Shown: in pieces, positions 32,331 through 37,371 of the stretch
Position numbering within the stretch: position 1 is the stretch's first letter
How the letters are laid out: each line of letters begins with the position of its first letter
Assembly: GCF_000378465.1 (NCBI RefSeq)
Contig: NZ_KB899942.1
Location: 1-37,371, forward strand
Direction of reading: 5' to 3'
Source: Elioraea tepidiphila DSM 17972
Lineage (GTDB): Bacteria > Pseudomonadota > Alphaproteobacteria > Acetobacterales > Acetobacteraceae
DNA: 37,371 nt
The notes under the pieces: model-generated
Databases searched by the model: none
Seen by the model: only the letters and a program-made list of their open reading frames with translations
What the model was told of the DNA's origin: nothing
Position numbers and translations under genes: made by a program

Positions 32331-32617
32331 CCGTATTCGGGTCCGCTGAAATCGGGCGGCGGGCGGCCCGGCTCGCGCGGCGGCAGGTCGAGCTCGACCC
32401 CGCCGAGCGGGGCGAAGCGGCGCCGGATCGCCGCGTAGAGCTCCGCACCGGTCTCGGGTCGGGCGGCAAGCGCCTGCTTCAGGATCTCGCGCGCCTCGGC
32501 CTCCATCGAGCGGCCGTGGCGGGCCGCGCGCAGCCGCAGCCGCTCCTTCACCTCGGGGTCGAGGCGGCGGATGGTCAGGGTGGCGGGCTCACTGCGGCCG
32601 GCTGGGTTGGCAGGCAT
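32327..32617 (-). CDS. RHH antitoxin (FitA/VapB-like)
   Basis: A 96-residue antitoxin. The N-terminal ribbon-helix-helix (ATLTIRRLDPEVKERLRLRA, then HGRSMEAEAREILKQAL) matches the FitA/Arc-type antitoxins. The C-terminus (VELDLPPREPGRPPPDF) is the flexible part that would wrap the toxin. It should repress its own operon and neutralise the PIN toxin. An inverted repeat at 32629-32648 just upstream is a probable operator. The start ATG at 32617 is the only one that leaves the ribbon intact. Confidence 0.87.
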   Translation of the reverse strand: MPANPAGRSEPATLTIRRLDPEVKERLRLRAARHGRSMEAEAREILKQALAARPETGAELYAAIRRRFAPLGGVELDLPPREPGRPPPDFSGPEYG

Positions 32618-32628
32618 GCATAATGCTA

Positions 32629-32648
32629 GCAGAACGCTTCTATTCTGC
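32629..32648. promoter_or_regulatory. inverted repeat, probable antitoxin operator
   Basis: GCAGAA-N8-TTCTGC, a perfect 6-bp dyad 12 bases before the antitoxin start and in the only non-coding gap upstream of it (32618-32659). RHH antitoxins bind such dyads. A second small palindrome, GCATGC, lies at 32614-32619 on the start codon. Confidence 0.5.
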
Positions 32649-32659
32649 GCAAACTACCC

Positions 32660-33538
32660 TTACCCCCAACCCTCCTCGCGCCTGAGCCGCGCGGCTTCCT
32701 CCTCCATCCGCGCGATCTGGCGGTCGAGCGCGCGCTCGTCGCTGAGCGAGGGCTCGGCGCGCGCCGCGCGGGCGAGCCACGCGGCCGCGCGGGCGATCTG
32801 CACCCGCTCGACCGGGGCGAGCGCGCGCACGACCGAAGGGTGGCGGCGCAGGAACCGCTCCAGCCGGTCCGAGCCCAGCTCCTGGAGGCTGGAGGCCGCG
32901 AGGCGGTGTGGCCGCAGGTCGATTCCGAGCGGGCCGGCCCATTCCTCCCACTTCGCCCGGTTGCGCGGATCGAAGGGCAGCACCGGCACCCAGGGCACGC
33001 GCAGGGCATCGGCGACGATCGCGCCATGCATCGCCTCGGTGACCAGAAGCTGGGTGCGCAGCAGCGTCGCGAGCGTCTGCTCGACCGGCGCGGTCGGGTC
33101 GACGAGCGTCACGCCGGCGCGCGCGCAGACCGCCTGCCAGTTGCCGCGCACGGCACTCTCCCAGTGCGGCATGAAGCCGACGAGCTCCGCCGCGCGCGGG
33201 CGATCCGCGAGCAGGCGCCGCACCAGCACGCCGGGATCGCCAAGCGCCAGGGACGCAGACAGGCCGAGCAGCCGCGCGGTGCGCGGGCCGCGCACGAAGC
33301 GGATGTCCCAGCCCTGCGCGAGATCGGGCCTGCGACCGTAATCGGGCACGAAGCCCGCGCCGAAGACGAGCTTGCGCGCCGCCGAAGGCAGGTCATGCAC
33401 ACCGATGATCGACCCGATGCCGAGGAACAGCGTCGAGTCGTCATCGTCGAACACCGCGCCGAACAGGCGCGGCCAGAGCCAGAGATTGAGCTCGTCGCCG
33501 AAATTCGGCCGCTCGCCCCGCCAGTGGATCAGCCGCAC
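32660..33538 (-). CDS. polysaccharide pyruvyl transferase-family protein
   Basis: A 292-residue protein of the polysaccharide pyruvyl transferase family (ExoV/CsaB-like, GT-B-like fold). It begins VRLIHWRGERPNFGDELNLW (the family's N-F-G-D-x-L/E start), continues FLGIGSIIGVHDLP, KLVFGAGF, FVRGPRTARLLGL, ALGDPGVLV and LLVTEAMHGAIVADALRVPW with the conserved His-Gly-A. It should add a pyruvate ketal to the exopolysaccharide from phosphoenolpyruvate. The C-terminal 60 residues are helical and charged. The GTG at 33538 is chosen as the start next to homology, with AGAAGG about 13 bases upstream; an ATG at 33622 is in frame but adds sequence unlike the family. Confidence 0.82.
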   Translation of the reverse strand: MRLIHWRGERPNFGDELNLWLWPRLFGAVFDDDDSTLFLGIGSIIGVHDLPSAARKLVFGAGFVPDYGRRPDLAQGWDIRFVRGPRTARLLGLSASLALGDPGVLVRRLLADRPRAAELVGFMPHWESAVRGNWQAVCARAGVTLVDPTAPVEQTLATLLRTQLLVTEAMHGAIVADALRVPWVPVLPFDPRNRAKWEEWAGPLGIDLRPHRLAASSLQELGSDRLERFLRRHPSVVRALAPVERVQIARAAAWLARAARAEPSLSDERALDRQIARMEEEAARLRREEGWG

Positions 33539-33702
33539 GCGCGCCCCACCCTTCTGCCCCCAGCACGATACGCGCGCCGGCGCCCAAACCGCACGGGGGT
33601 GTCGCACCACCATCCACCCCAACTGAAAGACAACCTAAGGTAGTATATTGGGGGGTCATGACGTCATAAAATCCCAGAGTTCTGCGAAAAACATGCTTGT
33701 TT

Positions 33703-33717
33703 TGGCGCAGTTTATGA
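33703..33717 (+). promoter_or_regulatory. partial sigma-54-like promoter before a PEP-CTERM gene
   Basis: TGGCGCAGTTTATGA has the -24 TGG and shares TGGCGCA-N-TT-N2-TG with the promoter at 36245-36260. Its -12 part has GA rather than GC, so it is at best weak. It lies in the AT-rich region before the PEP-CTERM gene. The start point would be near 33728, 27 bases before a possible leader start. Confidence 0.35.
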
Positions 33718-33754
33718 TAAATTAGACATCTCTGCGTCGCCCGGAAGAAGCAGC

Positions 33755-33823
33755 ATGCCCACCCCGTCTTGGCGTTTCCCGCATCCGCACATCGCCGCAG
33801 CCCGCCCCCTGCTCCGGCCATGA
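33755..33823 (+). CDS. possible 22-codon leader before the PEP-CTERM gene
   Basis: ATG at 33755 follows GGAAGAAG, a good ribosome-binding site, and reads 22 codons (MPTPSWRFPHPHIAAARPLL, then RP) to a TGA that overlaps the next ATG (33820-33823). It could couple translation into the PEP-CTERM gene, or be the true N-terminus separated by a frameshift. No known leader-peptide pattern is seen. Confidence 0.35.
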   Translation: MPTPSWRFPHPHIAAARPLLRP

Positions 33824-34278
33824 GTGTGGCGCTCGTCAACGTCCTCGGCGGCATAATCCATCGCTGCGTCCAGGTGACGCGGCCCCGCGCCCGGCCGGTG
33901 CAGCGCATCGCCGCCGCCGTCGCCACGGTCGCGCCACGGCCGCGGCCACTCCGGCGCGCCGCGCAGGTGTTGTTGCTGTGCTCCGGCACGGCAGCGCCGC
34001 TGCCGCTGTTGCCCGCGCCCGCACCGCCTCTGCCGCTGCCGCCGCCGTGGCCCGCCATGCCCCTCCCCTTCGGCCTCGGCGAGGGTCCGCCGGTGACCTT
34101 GATGGCCCTGCCGCTCGGCGGCATCGGCGGCTTCATCCCCGACTCGGGCAATCCGCCCGGGCCGGACGCCCGGGTCACCGATCCCGACCCCCCCGCGACC
34201 GTACCGGAGCCGGCGGCGCTCGCGCTGTTCGGGCTCGGCCTGGTCGGGCTGGCCGGTGTCCGCCGCGCGCTGCGGTAG
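33820..34278 (+). CDS. Pro-rich PEP-CTERM protein
   Basis: A 152-residue protein that ends with a typical PEP-CTERM signal: VPEPAALALFGLGLVGLAG, then VRRALR (motif, helix, basic tail). The middle is rich in Pro (PAPAPPLPLPPPWPAMPLPF) and Gly, with no Cys-rich or catalytic pattern. Such proteins are cut by an exosortase and attached or released at the surface. The N-terminus is unusual: the first 50 residues are rich in Arg and a clear signal peptide is missing, the nearest hydrophobic run being AAQVLLLCSGTAA at about 48-60. The real start may be elsewhere, or a frameshift may separate it from the leader at 33755. Plus strand, followed 34 bases later by the glycosyltransferase. Confidence 0.7.
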   Translation: MSVALVNVLGGIIHRCVQVTRPRARPVQRIAAAVATVAPRPRPLRRAAQVLLLCSGTAAPLPLLPAPAPPLPLPPPWPAMPLPFGLGEGPPVTLMALPLGGIGGFIPDSGNPPGPDARVTDPDPPATVPEPAALALFGLGLVGLAGVRRALR

Positions 34279-34312
34279 GGCCACGGCAACGGACATGCTG
34301 TAAGGGGGCGCC

Positions 34313-35542
34313 ATGGCCCGGCGCCTTCTCTTCCTCGCCCATCGCATCCCCTATCCGCCCGACAAGGGCGAGAAGATCCGCGCCTGGCACATGCTCGACC
34401 ACCTGGCGAACACCTGGGATGTCGAGCTCGGCTGCCTGGTGGATGATCCGCGCGACCTCGACCACCTGCCCGGCTTGCGCGCCCGCTTCGCCCATGTCGA
34501 GGCGCATCGGGTGCGCGGGCGGTGGCAGGCGGCCGCGCGCGCGCTTGCCCGCCTGCGCCCCGGCCTGCCGCTCACGCTCGGCTGGTTCCACCACCCCGCC
34601 CTCGCCGCCTGGGTGCGCCGCGGCCTCGCCGAGCGCCGCTGGGACGCGGCCTTCGTCTACTCCTCGGCGATGGCGCCCTACGTGATGGGGCCGGGCGCGC
34701 ACCGGCCAGGGTTCCGGCGCGTGCTCGACATGGTCGATGTCGACTCCGCCAAGTGGCAGGCCTATGCCGCCGGCGCCAAGCCGCCGATGCGGCTCGTCTG
34801 GGCGCGCGAGGCGCGCACGCTGCGCGCTCTCGAACGCCGCGCCGCGCTCGACTTCGACCGCACCCTGTTCGTCTCCGAGGCGGAGGCGCGGCACTTCGTC
34901 AGCCTCGCTCCCGACTGCGCCGACAGGGTCGATTGGGTCGAGAACGGCGTCGATCTCGCCCGCTTCGACCCCGATGAACCGCGGCCGAGCCCCTACCCCG
35001 AAGGCGCGCTGCCGATCGTGTTCACCGGCACCATGGGCTACCGACCCAACGTCGAGGCGGTGGTGTGGTTCGCCGAGGCCGTGCTGCCGCGGCTGCGCGG
35101 CCGCACGCCCGCGCCCTCGTTCTGGATCGTCGGCGCCAACCCCGCGCCGGCGGTGCAGGCGCTCGCCCGGCTGCCCGGCGTGCACGTCACCGGCACGGTG
35201 CCGGATGTGCGCCCGTATCTCGCACATGCCGCGGTGGCGGTGGCGCCGCTGATGATCGCGCGCGGCATCCAGAACAAGGTGCTGGAGGCGATGGCGATGG
35301 CGCGCCCGGTGGTCGCGACCACGGCGGCCTTCGAGGGCGTGCACGCGGCGCCGGGGCGCGACCTGCTGGTGGCCGACGGGGCGGAGGCCTTCGCGGCGGC
35401 GGTGGCCGCGGTGCTGGACGGGGCGCATCCGGGGCTGGGAGAGGCCGCACGCGCGGCGGTGCGGGCCGCGCATGACTGGCCCGCCACGCTCCGGCGGCTG
35501 GATGCGGCGCTGCCCGCGCCGGGGTCAGCCCAAGCGGGGTAG
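34313..35542 (+). CDS. stp1-type glycosyltransferase, exosortase-associated
   Basis: A 409-residue GT4 enzyme of the PEP-CTERM/XrtA-associated stp1 kind, recognised from its opening MARRLLFLAHRIPYPPDKGE and KIRAWHMLDHLA, then LVDDPRDL, the central LDMVDVDSAKWQAYA, VENGVDLARFDP, FTGTMGYRPNVEAVVWFAE, APLMIARGIQNKVLEAMAMA and RPVVATTAAFEGV. All match the group's usual layout and length. It should add a sugar to the repeat unit at the membrane. AGGGGG ten bases before the ATG serves as ribosome-binding site. It ends two bases before the convergent PEP-CTERM gene. Its presence here marks the locus as an XrtA-type one even though the exosortase is not in view. Confidence 0.92.
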   Translation: MARRLLFLAHRIPYPPDKGEKIRAWHMLDHLANTWDVELGCLVDDPRDLDHLPGLRARFAHVEAHRVRGRWQAAARALARLRPGLPLTLGWFHHPALAAWVRRGLAERRWDAAFVYSSAMAPYVMGPGAHRPGFRRVLDMVDVDSAKWQAYAAGAKPPMRLVWAREARTLRALERRAALDFDRTLFVSEAEARHFVSLAPDCADRVDWVENGVDLARFDPDEPRPSPYPEGALPIVFTGTMGYRPNVEAVVWFAEAVLPRLRGRTPAPSFWIVGANPAPAVQALARLPGVHVTGTVPDVRPYLAHAAVAVAPLMIARGIQNKVLEAMAMARPVVATTAAFEGVHAAPGRDLLVADGAEAFAAAVAAVLDGAHPGLGEAARAAVRAAHDWPATLRRLDAALPAPGSAQAG

Positions 35543-35544
35543 GT

Positions 35545-36192
35545 TCAGGCAGCGCACCGGCGCGTGGCGAAGCCGAGGCCCAGGAGGCCCATGGCGAGCA
35601 GCGCGAGCGAGGCCGGCTCCGGCACCGTCACCTCGCGCGCACCGGTCAGGTAGAAGGCGTGCTCTTGGGAGTTGGTGGACCACGGGCCGTTGGCGCTGCC
35701 CAAGCTCTCCTGCCCGCGCGCGGTGGCGTTGGCGTCGGTCGTCACCCAGTAGATCTCGTCGATGCCGAAGTTCGCGCTCGCATGGATGCCGAGCCAGTAG
35801 GTGACGCCGGCCGCGGCGCCGAAGTCGGCGATGTCGAACTCGAACAGCCAAGCATTGCCGCCGAAGTCCCAGGGGATCCCGCTGTCGGTGACGGTGGGTA
35901 TCACCGCACCCGACTGCAGCACCGCGCCGGGCGTATCGCCGGCATCGGCGTAGATATAGTAGGTGAAGGAGCCATCCCAGGCGCCGACATCGCCGAACCC
36001 GGCGAGATAGACGCCCGCGCCGGTCACCGCGGTGTTGGCGGCGAAGCTGAAATCCTCCGCCTGCACCCAGCCCGTCGTCTCGTTGCCGCTGACGCCGTTC
36101 GGCCCGCCGTTGTTGAAGACGACCGCGGCCTCGCTCTGCATCGACAGCGCGCACAGGGCCGCCGCCCCGAATGCCAGTCCCTTGATGTTCAT
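35545..36192 (-). CDS. PEP-CTERM surface protein
   Basis: A 215-residue exported protein. It has a signal peptide (MNIKGLAFGAAALCALSMQS, cleavage after SEA), a mature domain of beta-strands with many aromatic and Asp/Gly residues (WVQAEDFSFAANTAVTGAGV, GSFTYYIYADAG, YWLGIHASANFGIDEIYWV), and the PEP-CTERM end VPEPASLALLAMGLLGLGF with ATRRCAA. The central block resembles small all-beta domains found in several PEP-CTERM proteins; the function is not known. An exosortase would cut at the PEP motif. The start has GGGGAGAG nearby, and a sigma-54 promoter match is located 53-68 bases upstream. Convergent with the stp1-type gene. Confidence 0.9.
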   Translation of the reverse strand: MNIKGLAFGAAALCALSMQSEAAVVFNNGGPNGVSGNETTGWVQAEDFSFAANTAVTGAGVYLAGFGDVGAWDGSFTYYIYADAGDTPGAVLQSGAVIPTVTDSGIPWDFGGNAWLFEFDIADFGAAAGVTYWLGIHASANFGIDEIYWVTTDANATARGQESLGSANGPWSTNSQEHAFYLTGAREVTVPEPASLALLAMGLLGLGFATRRCAA

Positions 36193-36244
36193 CCTGCACT
36201 CTCCCCGAGGGGGTACGTCGCACCCGGTTGCCTGGCAAAGGTCA

Positions 36245-36260
36245 CGCAAGAATTGCGCCA
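36245..36260 (-). promoter_or_regulatory. sigma-54 promoter match before a PEP-CTERM gene
   Basis: On the minus strand TGGCGC-N5-TTGCG, that is GG-N10-GC with the -24 and -12 parts of a sigma-54 promoter, one mismatch each from the usual TGGCAC and TTGCA. The start of transcription would be near 36234, about 42 bases before the ATG at 36192. A 10-bp palindrome AAACGCGTTT (36269-36278) lies just upstream. This fits control by the PrsR activator of this locus. Confidence 0.65.
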
Positions 36261-36381
36261 CGGCTGGCAAACGCGTTTTGGCTCAAAGCGTTAGGAGCCC
36301 CCCCGCCGCGCCGGGTGGGGGGTGTGTAAAGGATTCCGACGGTCCTGCGCCGGGCCGGAGCGGTCCCGCCGCCGCAGCCCG

Positions 36382-37371
36382 TCAGGCCAGCTGCGGCGCG
36401 GCGTTCAGCAGGATCGCGTCGAGCGCCAGCAAGCCGGTCTTCTCCAGCACCACGCTGCCGCCCGCGAAGCGGATCACCATGTCCTGCCCCTGCCGGGTGG
36501 CCTCCAGGCTCGCCGCCGCCATGCCCTCGAACATCAGCCGGTCCTGCGACGCATCGAAATCCGCCACCCGGTAGTGCCCCTGGTCGCGCACCACCAACAG
36601 ATCCCGCCCCGCCCCGGTGGTGACCCGGGCGTCCGGGCCGGTCAGCATGAACACGTCCGTGCCGGCCGAGCCAGGCATCACCCCGTCCTCCGGGCGGCCG
36701 TTGTGCAGCGTGAAGCGGAACACGCCGGAGGGCGGGAAGTTGTGGCTCAGGGTCGGCAGCGCGATCCCGTCATGCGCGACCCCCACCAGGGCCGGCCCCG
36801 GCAACGGCAGGCTGCTCACCCCGCTCCTGGCGTAGCTCAGCACGAACTCGGTGCTCTCGCCGGTGGCGACCTCGAGCGCCACGGTCCAGGGGCTGGCGGG
36901 ATTGGCGGCCGCGAGCACGCCTTCGAACACCCGCTCGCCGTTCGCCTCGACGCTGAGCACGCCCTGGCTCTGCTGGTTGCGCGGGTTGAGCGCGAACACG
37001 ATCGTCTCGGTTGGCGCGGGATCGGGCTCGGCCACCACCGGCGGCGTGGACGGCGGCGGCTCCGGCGTCGCGGGCGGCTCGGACGAGGACGGCGGGGGCT
37101 CATCCCACCTCCTGCCGCCTGCCGACAGGCTCGCCTCCTGGGCCGTGTTGTTCAGCAGCGCCATGCGCACCGGCAGCTCGACGCCGTTGTAGGACACCGC
37201 GTTCACGTACAGGTTCCGGTCCTGCGCCGTGCTGCCCTGGTAGGTGTCGTTGATCATCTGCACGCGCAGCGACAGCGTGTCGGGGAAGTCGCCGCGCAGG
37301 ACCACGAGATCCGCCTCCGAGCGCGACTTGAGCGCCGAGGCGGTCAGCGTGCCGCCGATCTGCTGGCCGTC
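36382..37371 (-). CDS. secreted CBM60-like/RTX-type protein, 3' part
   Basis: The last 329 residues of a larger gene that runs beyond the window. It starts in a carbohydrate-binding module like CBM60 xylan-binding domains (LVVLRGDFPDTLSLRVQMIN, DTYQGSTAQDRNLYVNAVSY, NGVELPV). A Pro-rich linker (PPPSSSEPPATPEPPPSTPP) follows, then a second beta-rich domain (about 120-235) and a serralysin/RTX-like C-terminus (GTDVFMLTGPDARVTTGAGR, DLLVVRDQGHYRVADFDASQ, DRLMFEGM) as in type I secreted proteins without signal peptides. It may be a glycan-binding or glycan-cutting protein for the polymer. The catalytic part, if any, lies outside the window. Confidence 0.78.
   Translation of the reverse strand, partial: DGQQIGGTLTASALKSRSEADLVVLRGDFPDTLSLRVQMINDTYQGSTAQDRNLYVNAVSYNGVELPVRMALLNNTAQEASLSAGGRRWDEPPPSSSEPPATPEPPPSTPPVVAEPDPAPTETIVFALNPRNQQSQGVLSVEANGERVFEGVLAAANPASPWTVALEVATGESTEFVLSYARSGVSSLPLPGPALVGVAHDGIALPTLSHNFPPSGVFRFTLHNGRPEDGVMPGSAGTDVFMLTGPDARVTTGAGRDLLVVRDQGHYRVADFDASQDRLMFEGMAAASLEATRQGQDMVIRFAGGSVVLEKTGLLALDAILLNAAPQLA

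Overview
The window looks like one chromosomal exopolysaccharide locus from a very GC-rich alphaproteobacterium. Its style suggests Acetobacteraceae or Rhodospirillales, but that is an inference from codon and GC style, the IS types and the gene families, since no rRNA or ribosomal protein gene is present. The core is the gene set known to accompany PEP-CTERM/exosortase (XrtA-type) systems: polysaccharide export lipoprotein, chain-length determinant, BY-kinase-like ATPase, outer-membrane barrel, ExeA-like ATPase, DUF3473 deacetylase, FemAB-like protein, initiating sugar transferase, PrsK/PrsR two-component pair, PrsT TPR protein, O-ligase and several glycosyltransferases. Two proteins carry PEP-CTERM tails. 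No exosortase gene is visible in the window.

Layout. 1-2329: a decayed left edge. It holds an IS5-type transposase remnant hit at its stop codon by an IS630-type element, then remnants of a beta-helix protein, a methyltransferase and a Gfo/Idh/MocA oxidoreductase. 2326-12255: an accessory sugar region with a GT4, a beta-helix protein, an SMR-type small transporter, an ArnT/GT-C-like membrane transferase, a HAD-UbiA fusion, two deacetylases, a FemAB/GNAT protein and a GT2. 22688 down to 12399 (minus strand): an eight-gene run of sugar transferase, prsK, prsR, prsT, O-ligase, a small membrane protein, a GT4 and a small exported protein. 23176-30922 (plus strand): a divergent seven-gene export run. 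30923-32660: a lower-GC or foreign stretch with a winged-helix gene, a tRNA-like gene interrupted in its anticodon loop and a PIN/RHH toxin-antitoxin pair. 32660-37371: pyruvyl transferase, two PEP-CTERM proteins, the stp1-type glycosyltransferase and the 3' part of a secreted carbohydrate-binding/RTX-like protein.

How the parts may work together. The sugar transferase starts a lipid-linked repeat, the glycosyltransferases, pyruvyl transferase, GNAT and deacetylases build and trim it, and the kinase, chain-length and export proteins secrete it. PrsK/PrsR is a histidine kinase with a sigma-54 activator (GAFTGA present). A good sigma-54 -24/-12 match stands before one PEP-CTERM gene and a partial one before the other, so the surface proteins may be switched on with the polymer. 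The HAD-UbiA fusion, SMR protein and GT-C protein together suggest a polyprenyl-phosphate-sugar donor branch.

Most noteworthy: a repeated intergenic element (4926-5004 and 12271-12401) whose first bases supply the stop codon of the neighbouring gene and whose hairpins keep their pairing while changing sequence; the tRNA-like gene with a roughly 33-nt hairpin in the anticodon loop; a sugar transferase with the usual Asp-Glu pair reversed; and a small membrane protein overlapping the next gene by 182 bases.
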